Origin: RGIG6904 sp024680835
Lineage (GTDB): Bacteria; Bacillota; Clostridia; Lachnospirales; Lachnospiraceae
Reading direction: 5' to 3'
Assembly (NCBI GenBank): GCA_024680835.1
Contig: JAILBP010000234.1
Span: forward strand, 1 to 24,913
Length of the DNA: 24,913 nt
Shown here: one piece after another, positions 15,061 to 22,496 of the stretch
Layout of the letters: every line of letters begins with the position of its first letter
Position numbering within the stretch: the stretch's first letter is position 1
The notes under the pieces: generated by a model
Seen by the model: only the letters and a program-made list of their open reading frames with translations
Told to the model about the DNA's origin: nothing
The model's database searches: none
Position numbers and translations under genes: made by a program

Positions 15061-16950
15061 ATGAATACAGAAGAAAAGATTGAATTAACCGGGCAGACCG
15101 TTGAACAGAAAGTGGATGACACTAAGCCCGTTGATCCGGTAAATCCGGAGGTTCACGTGAATCCTGTGAATTCTGTGAATCCCGTGAATCCCGTGAATCC
15201 TGTGAACCCGGTGAATCCTGTGAATTCCGTGAACCCTGTGAATACCGTGAATCCCGTGAATCCTGTGAACCCGGTGAATCCCGTGAATCCTGTAAAAAAA
15301 ATAAGATTGCTGGATGGCCTTAAAAACCTGGGACAGAGGATCATAGGTGTTTTCAGGGATTATCCGGTTACCATGATATCCATAGTGATCGCTGCATTGA
15401 TAGGTGCGATCCTGATAGAATGGAATGACAGTGCCAGTGAGATCTATCTTGAGAGAGCTGCAGTATTCTGCCTTATATTGGCACTTCAGACTGTACTGTT
15501 CGAGGAGATATTTCCGCAAAAGAAGGTTGTACGGTTTACAGGATACGGTGTTTCTGCACTGATATCGGCTGTTTTCGTTTACATATTATCATCTCAGGGA
15601 GAGTCTCTGTTTGGGATGACCGGAGATACCAGGGATATCTTCTGTGAGATGACCGCAAGGGTGCTGTTTGTATATGGCGCGGCTTTTATCGGCATCAGTA
15701 TTCATCATATGTTCAAGCGTCTGGAGGAGGACTTTGAGGTTTATGCTGCGAGGGCTTTTCTGGAGCTGGTTAAGTCCACCGTAATATACGGGCTGTTTGC
15801 ATTGGGACTTGCCGCTATTATATGGATCTTCAATGAACTGATCTTTGATACGGACGATTTTTTGTCACAGGTAGAGCTGTTTCTGGCAGGTGGAATATAT
15901 GTTCCAATGTGCCTGAAAGCAATATCCGGCAAAAACGAGGAGCCGGGTAAATTTGCCAGAGTTTGTTTCCTTTATGTTTTGCAACCCATGTTGCTGGTGG
16001 CTTTTGCCATAATATATCTCTATATTTTCAAAATATTCATCACTAATGATATCCCGTCCAACAGGATATTCAATATACTGGCCTTCCTTTTCGCCATAGG
16101 CATGCCTGTGTGGACAGTAGTGCATGGAATGGAGCAGAAAAAGAGCATTTTGCAGCGCATTATAGTATTTATCCCTTATGTATTCATACCCTTTGTATTG
16201 CTGCAGTGCTGGAGCATAGGTGTCAGGATTGCCGGGTACGGTGTAACATCCAGCCGTTATCTGGCCTGTACTCTTGTATTCTGCGAGGTGGTATATTTCG
16301 CACTTTACCTGTGGCATCGCAGAGGCAGAAAGGGAGCTATTGCCGATATATTGTATGTTTTGATAGCAGTTGCTTTCTTTGTGGTACTGTGCCCCGGAAC
16401 TTCGGTTGATGACGTGGTGATACATTCGCAGATGTCCCGCCTGACCACAATGCTGGAGGAGGACAATGCAGATACATCATCGGTAAAAAGCGCGTATCGA
16501 GCGATTAACTATTCCGGGTTTAAGGGAAAGAGGACGTTGAAGGAGAAACTCACACCGGATCAGATTGCGAAGATCGAAGCGATGGATGAGTACATAATAG
16601 ATAATGATGTTTATGTTCACGGGTCTGCAGATATATCAAATTTGGATATTTCACCGTACAAAAGGATATATGAGGCATATTACGACAGAGAAGACGGGAT
16701 TGGTAAAGTCACTATCAGGGTCAAAAGCAATTATGATGATACTATAGATGTTGATATGAGCAGCTATTTGACGCAGATCATGAACACTCATAAGAAGGGC
16801 AGTTATTATGATTTTAATCTGGAAGATGATCCTCTGATACACATTAACGATAGTCTGGATCTGTATATTACATATCTTTCGATCGACTATAAAGAAAATA
16901 CCTATGAATTGAGGAGCATTTCCTTAGATGGATATGTTCTTGAAAAATAG
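15061..16950 (+). CDS. DUF4153-like membrane protein with N-terminal Val-Asn-Pro repeat
   Basis: A 629-residue polytopic membrane protein of unknown function, resembling the DUF4153 family. Residues 1-32 are hydrophilic. Residues 33-77 are fifteen tandem Val-Asn-Pro/Ser/Thr triplets. Membrane segments begin near residue 100 (YPVTMISIVIAALIGAILI), and about ten more hydrophobic stretches extend to about residue 445. The last 180 residues (from MSRLTTMLEEDN) are soluble and charged. The start at 15061 follows AAAGGAG; the same frame is open for 71 codons upstream, through a repeat element, but that part lies upstream of the predicted promoter. The triplet tract is hypervariable in appearance, while the rest looks normal. 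The family assignment is from general layout and the YLERAAVFCLILALQTVLFEE region. Confidence 0.75.
   Translation: MNTEEKIELTGQTVEQKVDDTKPVDPVNPEVHVNPVNSVNPVNPVNPVNPVNPVNSVNPVNTVNPVNPVNPVNPVNPVKKIRLLDGLKNLGQRIIGVFRDYPVTMISIVIAALIGAILIEWNDSASEIYLERAAVFCLILALQTVLFEEIFPQKKVVRFTGYGVSALISAVFVYILSSQGESLFGMTGDTRDIFCEMTARVLFVYGAAFIGISIHHMFKRLEEDFEVYAARAFLELVKSTVIYGLFALGLAAIIWIFNELIFDTDDFLSQVELFLAGGIYVPMCLKAISGKNEEPGKFARVCFLYVLQPMLLVAFAIIYLYIFKIFITNDIPSNRIFNILAFLFAIGMPVWTVVHGMEQKKSILQRIIVFIPYVFIPFVLLQCWSIGVRIAGYGVTSSRYLACTLVFCEVVYFALYLWHRRGRKGAIADILYVLIAVAFFVVLCPGTSVDDVVIHSQMSRLTTMLEEDNADTSSVKSAYRAINYSGFKGKRTLKEKLTPDQIAKIEAMDEYIIDNDVYVHGSADISNLDISPYKRIYEAYYDREDGIGKVTIRVKSNYDDTIDVDMSSYLTQIMNTHKKGSYYDFNLEDDPLIHINDSLDLYITYLSIDYKENTYELRSISLDGYVLEK
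15157..15291 (+). repeat. In-frame 9-bp tandem repeat, 15 units
   Basis: Fifteen units of the pattern GTGAAyNNN (mostly GTGAATCCC or GTGAATCCT) run without interruption and encode Val-Asn-Pro, with Ser in units 2 and 8 and Thr in unit 10. Units 4-7 and 11-14 are nearly identical in sequence, suggesting a 63-bp duplication as well as single-unit slippage. Length changes would stay in frame. Confidence 0.95.
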
Positions 16951-16976
16951 GTTATCGCGATTACACAGTTCGCTTA

Positions 16977-17003
16977 TTAGCACTCGACAAAATTGAGTGC
17001 TAA
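16977..17003. promoter_or_regulatory. Perfect CIRCE operator (HrcA site)
   Basis: TTAGCACTC - nine bases - GAGTGCTAA matches the CIRCE consensus at all 18 arm positions. It lies seven bases upstream of the htpG -35. HrcA repression with heat induction is expected by knowledge of this operator. On the plus strand the palindrome is followed by TTTTTTA and lies 26 bases after the preceding stop codon, so it could also act as a terminator. Confidence 0.97.
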
Positions 17004-17010
17004 TTTTTTA

Positions 17011-17038
17011 TTGACTTTAAAAAATATTGGTGTAAAAT
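17011..17038 (+). promoter_or_regulatory. Promoter for htpG
   Basis: TTGACT at 17011-17016 and TAAAAT at 17033-17038 are 16 bases apart, immediately downstream of CIRCE. The leader would be about 75 nucleotides. Confidence 0.65.
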
Positions 17039-17120
17039 AGCATCTGTAGGTTATTTACAGAAAGTCGTTAACATACGGTTGCGGCTCGCAGAAATAAAAG
17101 CTAATCCAGGAGGTATCACA

Positions 17121-19274
17121 ATGAGCGAGAGAAGAGGAAATCTGTCCATCGACAGCGATAACATTTTTCCGATAATCAAAAAATGGTTGTATTCGGATCA
17201 GGATATTTTTTACAGAGAGCTGGTGTCAAACGGCTGCGATGCCATCACAAAGCTTAAAAAGCTTGATATGATGGGTGAGTATTCGCTTCCGGCGGATTTC
17301 AAGGCGAAGATAGAGATCGTGCTGGATCCGGAGGCCAAGAAGGTTACCATCACAGATAACGGTATAGGTATGACCGCCGATGAAGTGGAGGAGTATATCA
17401 ATCAGATAGCTTTTTCCGGTGCGACGGATTTCATCAACAAATATAAGGACAAGACCAGTGAAGACCAGATCATCGGTCATTTCGGTCTGGGCTTCTATTC
17501 TGCATTCATGGTGGCTGACGAGGTTCATATCGATTCTCTTTCATATAAGTCGGATGCGTCACCGGTTCACTGGGAGTGCAACGGCGGAACCGAGTTCACC
17601 ATGACTGACGGTATCAAGGATACTGTCGGCACGACCATCACTCTGTTTTTGAACGAGGATTGTCTTGCATATGCCAATGAATACAGGGCAAAAGAGGTTA
17701 TAGAGAAATACTGTTCTTTCCTGCCCACAGAGATATATGTCAATAAGGCAAATGCAGAGGAAGAGACTGAGATCATTGACGCTGCGGATAAGCGAGATAC
17801 TGATATCGTCAGAGAGACGATCCACGAGGAAGCCAAATTCGAGGAAAAAGAAAACGAGAACGGCGAAAAAGAGCAGGTTGAGGTTTCCCCCGCAAAAGAC
17901 AAGCTGAAGATCGTAAAGCGTCCGGTGCCCATCAACGACACAAATCCTCTGTGGATGAAGAATCCTTCGGACTGCACGGACGAGGATTACAAGGCGTTTT
18001 ACCGCAAAGTATTCAACGATTACAAAGAGCCGCTGTTCTGGATACACCTGAAGATGGATTACCCCTTCAACTTAAAGGGAATACTGTACTTCCCGAAGAT
18101 CAATACAGAGTACGATTCCATAGAGGGTACCATAAAGCTTTACAACAACCAGGTGTTCATCGCCGATAACATTAAAGAGGTAATACCGGAGTTTCTGATG
18201 CTCTTAAAGGGCGTTATCGACTGTCCGGATCTGCCGCTTAATGTTTCCAGGTCTGCTTTGCAGAATGACGGTTTTGTCACAAAGATCTCTGATTACATCA
18301 CCAAGAAGGTGGCTGAGAAGCTTATCGGAATGTGCAAGACAGACAAGGAGAATTATGAGAAATACTGGGATGATATCTCACCCTTCATCAAGTTTGGCTG
18401 CCTGAAGGATGTGAAGTTCTGCGACAAGATGAATGATTACATCCTGTTCAAGAACATTGACGACAAATACCTCACATTGCCGGAACTCCTGGTAAAAGAG
18501 GAGGAAAAGAAAGAGGAGACTGCAGAAGCCGGTGATGCTGAGAATGCTGAAAAGGCTGAGGATAAAGCAGCTGAAGACGGTGGCGTGACAACATCTGACA
18601 CCGATAAGACTGAGGAAGGTGATGTCGGCTCAAGCTACGACTTCAAGGAAGATGAGGCAGAACCGGAAAAGAAGACTATATACTATGTTACAGATAAGGT
18701 AGAGCAGGGTCAGTATATTGCTATGTTCAAGGAGCAGGGCATGGATGCGGTGATCTTAGATCACAGCATTGATACTTCCTTTATCTCACAGCTGGAGCAG
18801 CGCAATGAAAAATACAAGTTCATGCGCATCGATGCCGATGTGACGGACGCATTGAAAAATGAGGCGGATGCTGAAGAGCTTACAAAGGCAGGGGATTTTC
18901 TGACTGAGATCTTCAAGAAAGCGCTCGGAGATGACAAGCTTAAAGTAAAAGCAGAATCGCTGAAGAACGATTCCATAGCATCTGTTATCACCGTGTCGGA
19001 GGAAGGCAGACGTATGGCCGACATGATGAAGATGTATTCTATGGGCGGCATGGGAGATATGGATTTCTCTATGTATCAGGACAGAACACTCACTCTGAAT
19101 GTTAATCATCCTCTCGTAAAATACATTATGGATAATAAGGAGTCAGAGCACACGGACACCTTCTGCAAGCAGTTGTACGATCTTGCGATGATCGCTAACG
19201 CTCCGCTGAAGCCGGAAGCTATGACAGAGTTCATCAGGAGATCCAATGAGATCATGATGTTGCTGGCAAAATAA
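17121..19274 (+). CDS. htpG: Molecular chaperone HtpG (Hsp90)
   Basis: A 717-residue bacterial Hsp90, an ATP-dependent cytoplasmic chaperone dimer. The GHKL ATPase landmarks are present: ELVSNGCDAITKL (catalytic Glu and Mg-binding Asn), ITDNGIGMT, GHFGLGFYSAFMV and GTTITLFL. The middle domain has PLWMKNPSD, YPFNLKGILYFPK and the NVSRSALQND motif. The C-terminal dimerisation region ends NEIMMLLAK. It is about 90 residues longer than E. coli HtpG, mainly from a charged insert near residues 225-270 and an acidic Glu/Ala/Asp-rich linker at about 458-516. The start at 17121 follows AGGAGG. It is monocistronic, under a CIRCE operator, with a strong shared terminator. Confidence 0.96.
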   Translation: MSERRGNLSIDSDNIFPIIKKWLYSDQDIFYRELVSNGCDAITKLKKLDMMGEYSLPADFKAKIEIVLDPEAKKVTITDNGIGMTADEVEEYINQIAFSGATDFINKYKDKTSEDQIIGHFGLGFYSAFMVADEVHIDSLSYKSDASPVHWECNGGTEFTMTDGIKDTVGTTITLFLNEDCLAYANEYRAKEVIEKYCSFLPTEIYVNKANAEEETEIIDAADKRDTDIVRETIHEEAKFEEKENENGEKEQVEVSPAKDKLKIVKRPVPINDTNPLWMKNPSDCTDEDYKAFYRKVFNDYKEPLFWIHLKMDYPFNLKGILYFPKINTEYDSIEGTIKLYNNQVFIADNIKEVIPEFLMLLKGVIDCPDLPLNVSRSALQNDGFVTKISDYITKKVAEKLIGMCKTDKENYEKYWDDISPFIKFGCLKDVKFCDKMNDYILFKNIDDKYLTLPELLVKEEEKKEETAEAGDAENAEKAEDKAAEDGGVTTSDTDKTEEGDVGSSYDFKEDEAEPEKKTIYYVTDKVEQGQYIAMFKEQGMDAVILDHSIDTSFISQLEQRNEKYKFMRIDADVTDALKNEADAEELTKAGDFLTEIFKKALGDDKLKVKAESLKNDSIASVITVSEEGRRMADMMKMYSMGGMGDMDFSMYQDRTLTLNVNHPLVKYIMDNKESEHTDTFCKQLYDLAMIANAPLKPEAMTEFIRRSNEIMMLLAK

Positions 19275-19313
19275 AAAAGCATCGCAAAGGGGCTAAAAAG
19301 GTCCCCAAACAAT

Positions 19314-19351
19314 AAGAGCTCTGCCTCGTATGAGGCGGAGCTCTTGTTTTT
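19314..19351. terminator. Bidirectional terminator between htpG and the GH31 gene
   Basis: AAGAGCTC-T-GCCTC (19314-19327) pairs with GAGGC-G-GAGCTCTT (19332-19345) with a GTAT loop. On the plus strand GTTTTTA follows. On the minus strand the stem is followed by ATTGTTTGG. It serves htpG strongly and probably also the convergent glycosidase gene. A smaller GGGG/CCCC hairpin precedes it near 19289-19306. Confidence 0.85.
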
Positions 19352-19373
19352 ATGTATTACTAATTGTGATAAC

Positions 19374-21398
19374 TCAGATCTTCTCAAATACCGGCATATA
19401 CTCTATGGGGCAGGCCACCTTTACGGTCTGGCCGCCGTCAAATACTGTTCCGTCGCTGGTGAGCTTCCACTGTCCTGCCGGGAGATAAACCTCTCTCTCA
19501 AACTGGTTAAGCTTGAATACAGGAGCTACCAGATATTTTGCTCCGAACATGTACTGATCCTGAAGCTCCCAGCATTTCTCGTCATCCGGGAACTCGTAGA
19601 ACATTGTGCGGATAAGCGGTGATCCGTTGGCTGTAGCCTCATCGTAAAGGCTCTTTATGTAATCATGCATCTCATATCTGATGTTAAGATATTTTTTCAT
19701 GATCTCAAAATTGTCTTCGCCGTAAGCCCAGATCTCTGTAGGCTGACCTGTGTGCAGATATCCGCCGCCAAAATCACGGTTATCAAGAGGCGGAATATTG
19801 AAGGGACCTCTGTCGCCGTGCATACGCAATACTGCTGAATATACGGCAAACTGATACCAGCGTATCAAAAGCTGTCTGAAATCGGGATCATTGACATCAT
19901 CTGTCATGAAACCACCGATATCTGTGGTCCACCATGGAATTCCTGCCATACCCATGTTTAAGCCGCCTTGAACCTGATCATAGAAGGCTTCGAATGTGGA
20001 CGGAACATCACCTGACCATACCACATTTCCGTATTTCTGGCTACCGGCCCATGCGCTTCTGAGCAGGTTGACTACCGGTTTGTCAGAAAGCTCGCTCATC
20101 TTATCGTAGAAGACTCTGCTGTACATCTGCGGGTACATATTGCTGACCTGAAGTGCCGGTGCATCATAGTATCTGTAATGATCGAAGTCATATACACCGT
20201 AATCCGGCTCGGAATTGTCAAGCCAGAAAGCATCTATTCCGTAATCGTAGTAATTCTTCTTGCAGACATTCCAAACATAATCCCTGGTCTCCGGATTAAA
20301 CGGGTCGATCTCAACGCAGTCACCCTGATAATCGTAGGTTTGTGCGGCGCCTCGCTCTGTCTTTATGAGAAGACCTTTCTCCATCATGGGACCGAAGTTC
20401 TCCGAGCGTCTGTCTACGGACGGCCAAACGGATACTATGACCTTTATACCCATCTCATGAAGCTCGTCCACCATAGCCTTCGGATCCGGCCAATAGAGAT
20501 CATCAAACTTCCAGTCGCCCTGAACAGGCCAGTGGAAGAAATCGATGACGATCTGATCGAGCTTGATGCCCATGTCTGCGTATTTGTGAGCAACCTCCAA
20601 AAGCTCAGCCGGAGTTCTGTAGCGAAGCTTGCACTGCCACAATCCCATGAGATCCTCCGGGAATTCCGAAGCATGTCCGGTAACATCCACGTAGTTTTCC
20701 ATGATCTGCTTTGGAGTGTCGTCTGCTGTTATCCAGTAATCCATGTCCTTTGTGGAACGGGCGATCCATTCGGTATAATTGCGTCCGAAGGTAACCTGAC
20801 CCACTGCCGGGTTGTTCCACAACAGTCCGTATCCGAGATTAGAAGTATAGAAAGGAACGGAAACCTGTGAGTTTCTCTGGGCCAGCTCTAAGATGCTGCC
20901 CTTCAGATCCATGTACGGCTGCTGATACTGTCCCATACCAAAGATCTTCTCGCTTTCATTGCTCTCAAATTTAAGATTGAGTGAATAGTCGCTTCCGCCT
21001 ATAATGCCTTTCCACTCGCGGTTTATGACCTTAAGGCATCTGCTCTCCTTGGAGATGGTACCGCCGTACATACGGAAATACTCGCGCAGTACAAGTTTGT
21101 CATCCTTAAAGAAAGAGATGATACCCACATGATTTACATGTGCTTTGATCTTTCCGTTTGTAATGGTGGCGACTGTGCGGGTATCGAACCATCCGTCACC
21201 GAGATAGCATTTCTCATCATAAATGTTGATCTCACCGCATTCCTTATCTACCTTTTCGGTCAACGCCCACTCACGGTCTGTAAATGTGGGAAACATGGTA
21301 GCTCTGACCCTTAATGCATTTTTCCCCCAAGGCTCTATCCTGAGGGTTTCTCCGGCACGCTTTACGACCAGCGCATGCCCGTCCTTAATAAATTCCAT
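19374..21398 (-). CDS. GH31 glycoside hydrolase, probable alpha-xylosidase
   Basis: A 674-residue GH31 enzyme that releases terminal alpha-linked xylose or glucose from oligosaccharides. An N-terminal beta-sandwich covers about residues 1-240 (IFGMGQYQQPYMDLKG near 152-166). It is followed by the catalytic barrel, with nucleophile Asp394 in FWLDNSEPDYG and acid/base Asp464 in WSGDVPSTFE. The IDFFHWPVQGDWKFDDLYWPDP segment resembles xyloglucan-acting alpha-xylosidases, hence the subfamily guess; alpha-glucosidase remains possible. No signal peptide is seen, so it probably acts on imported oligosaccharides. The start at 21398 follows AAGGAG. The gene is monocistronic, with a candidate operator at its promoter. 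It shares a polysaccharide-use theme with the GH113-like gene but lies 18 kb away. Confidence 0.92.
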   Translation of the reverse strand: MEFIKDGHALVVKRAGETLRIEPWGKNALRVRATMFPTFTDREWALTEKVDKECGEINIYDEKCYLGDGWFDTRTVATITNGKIKAHVNHVGIISFFKDDKLVLREYFRMYGGTISKESRCLKVINREWKGIIGGSDYSLNLKFESNESEKIFGMGQYQQPYMDLKGSILELAQRNSQVSVPFYTSNLGYGLLWNNPAVGQVTFGRNYTEWIARSTKDMDYWITADDTPKQIMENYVDVTGHASEFPEDLMGLWQCKLRYRTPAELLEVAHKYADMGIKLDQIVIDFFHWPVQGDWKFDDLYWPDPKAMVDELHEMGIKVIVSVWPSVDRRSENFGPMMEKGLLIKTERGAAQTYDYQGDCVEIDPFNPETRDYVWNVCKKNYYDYGIDAFWLDNSEPDYGVYDFDHYRYYDAPALQVSNMYPQMYSRVFYDKMSELSDKPVVNLLRSAWAGSQKYGNVVWSGDVPSTFEAFYDQVQGGLNMGMAGIPWWTTDIGGFMTDDVNDPDFRQLLIRWYQFAVYSAVLRMHGDRGPFNIPPLDNRDFGGGYLHTGQPTEIWAYGEDNFEIMKKYLNIRYEMHDYIKSLYDEATANGSPLIRTMFYEFPDDEKCWELQDQYMFGAKYLVAPVFKLNQFEREVYLPAGQWKLTSDGTVFDGGQTVKVACPIEYMPVFEKI

Positions 21399-21415
21399 GG
21401 CTTTCTCCTTCTCAT

Positions 21416-21450
21416 ATTATAGTATCATCCTATAAATGCTTTACGCATTT
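21416..21450 (-). promoter_or_regulatory. Promoter and possible operator of the GH31 gene
   Basis: On the minus strand a perfect -10 TATAAT (21421-21416) has a weak -35, GTAAAG (21444-21439). The -35 lies inside the inverted repeat AAATGC-5 bases-GCATTT (21434-21450). A weak -35 covered by a palindrome fits a regulated sugar-utilisation promoter. The regulator is unknown, and the repeat does not match the usual cre consensus. Confidence 0.5.
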
Positions 21451-21534
21451 TGTGCACATATTATCATCCGCCGCAGCGGTAAAACACCCCATAAATAATC
21501 TGATTTTTATACCAATAATTCAACATCCGACTTT

Positions 21535-22326
21535 CTAACCGCGGGGAATTACCACGTCATATCTCACTGAATTCCCTTTTATGGAATATTCCGGCTTGAT
21601 GCCGCACAGGAAAGGCCCCTTTATGGGACGCTTTATCACGACCTTCCGCGGTTTCAGGGAAACAGCAGCATCCAACAGCTCTTTTTCCCTCATTTCGGGC
21701 CGTTCGAGCTGCTGCAGAAGCTGAAATTTCTTTTTGACCGCAGCGCTCTTTTTCCTCTCGGGAAACATGGGGTCCAGGTATATCACATCGAAAAAGTCTT
21801 CTGTTATATTGTCATTCGGAGTTTCCGGCGTGTCAGGACCGGGTTCCGATCCGGATGCTCTTTTCAGAGCCGGAGTGTCAGTGCGGGGTTCTGATCCGGA
21901 TGTTCTGTCCTGGGCAAGAGTGTGCATTGCAGATATGCTGTCACCCTTGGAGAAATGCAGCCTTTCTGCAGCGATCCGGATCTCCTCCGGTATGTCCGGA
22001 TCATCGGTGTCCTGTGCTCTACGGATCCCGTCATCTAACAGGGCCGCTATTACCTCATCCTGCTCGTACATATAGACTTCAAAACCTGCCGCAGCCAGTA
22101 AAAAGGAATCTTCCCCCAATCCTGCCGTCGCATCCAAAACCTTTAGTCTGTCTTTGAACCCTTTGACTGCCACTGCCTTGACCAGAAGCTCTCTCTCAAG
22201 ATTCGCCTGCCTTATGCGATCCTTCATCTCACAGAAATCAACCCTCAGCATAAGCTCCCCGTCTGTCAGATAAAGTCCGTTTTCATCTCTTTCAAGGCTT
22301 GGTCCGCCCGAATATCCATCCATCAT
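21535..22326 (-). CDS. rsmJ: RsmJ-like 16S rRNA guanine methyltransferase
   Basis: About 263 residues of a class I SAM-dependent methyltransferase resembling RsmJ, which methylates a guanine near the 3' end of 16S rRNA. The SAM motif DATAGLGEDSFLLAAAGFEVYMYE, the VIAALLDDGIRRA helix, the catalytic-type DVIYLDPMFPERKKSAAVKKKF and the late VVIKRPIKGP all match the family. Between the VIAALLDDGI region and DVIYLDP there is an insert with a duplicated SGSEPxxDTP unit. From the ATG at 22326 the SAM motif comes about 30 residues earlier than in E. coli RsmJ as I recall it, suggesting a shortened N-terminus. No Shine-Dalgarno precedes 22326 or 22323. The frame stays open upstream into repeat copy 2, reaching an ATG at 22374. 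Confidence 0.85.
   Translation of the reverse strand: MMDGYSGGPSLERDENGLYLTDGELMLRVDFCEMKDRIRQANLERELLVKAVAVKGFKDRLKVLDATAGLGEDSFLLAAAGFEVYMYEQDEVIAALLDDGIRRAQDTDDPDIPEEIRIAAERLHFSKGDSISAMHTLAQDRTSGSEPRTDTPALKRASGSEPGPDTPETPNDNITEDFFDVIYLDPMFPERKKSAAVKKKFQLLQQLERPEMREKELLDAAVSLKPRKVVIKRPIKGPFLCGIKPEYSIKGNSVRYDVVIPRG
21825..21909. repeat. Intragenic 45-bp-period duplication in the rsmJ-like gene
   Basis: Bases 21825-21864 and 21870-21909 are similar over 40 positions, with an offset of 45 bases (15 codons). They encode the paired SGSEPxxDTP units on the minus strand. The duplicated part lies in an acidic, proline-rich insert absent from the core fold, so it is probably a surface loop. Confidence 0.75.
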
Positions 22327-22338
22327 ATGTTCTTTGCT

Positions 22339-22451
22339 GTTACTATTCACAGCCAATATCATACAGACAGGCATATGCCAGCTTGGCTTCGCAGATTGCC
22401 GATGTCAGGGCGAGCCTGTAGAATGTATGTAAAGTGGCTGTGAATAGTAAC
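22339..22451. repeat. Inverted-repeat element, copy 2 (A-arm/B-arm, 113 bp)
   Basis: Both ends carry the 17-base terminal repeat (GTTACTATTCACAGCCA and its complement). The left 47 bases match the right arm of copy 1 in reverse. The right 76 bases (22376-22451) match 24774-24849 of copy 3 in reverse, with no mismatch. The arms meet at a GCCAGCTTGGC centre. It fills most of the region between the divergent rsmJ-like and nrdD genes. No protein is encoded. Confidence 0.88.
22396..22424 (+). promoter_or_regulatory. Candidate outward promoter in the B arm, toward nrdD
   Basis: TTGCCG (22396-22401) and TAGAAT (22419-22424) are 17 bases apart inside the element, pointing to nrdD with a leader of about 66 bases. 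No better promoter is seen in 22452-22496. No NrdR box was recognised. The same sequence in copy 3 would point leftward, antisense to the nrdD end. Confidence 0.4.
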
Positions 22452-22496
22452 GGTTTTACCAATATCATAATAGTAAAAAGTCAAGGGGAAAGGATT

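Noticed and set aside
15157..15291. CRISPR-like array from regular short repeats
   Set aside because: The units are 9 bp, contiguous, without spacers, and in frame inside a coding sequence.
22434..22496. GTG start for nrdD inside the repeat
   Set aside because: MKIIKRSGKEVDF is the normal family start and AAAGGATT lies directly before it. The GTG has no ribosome site.
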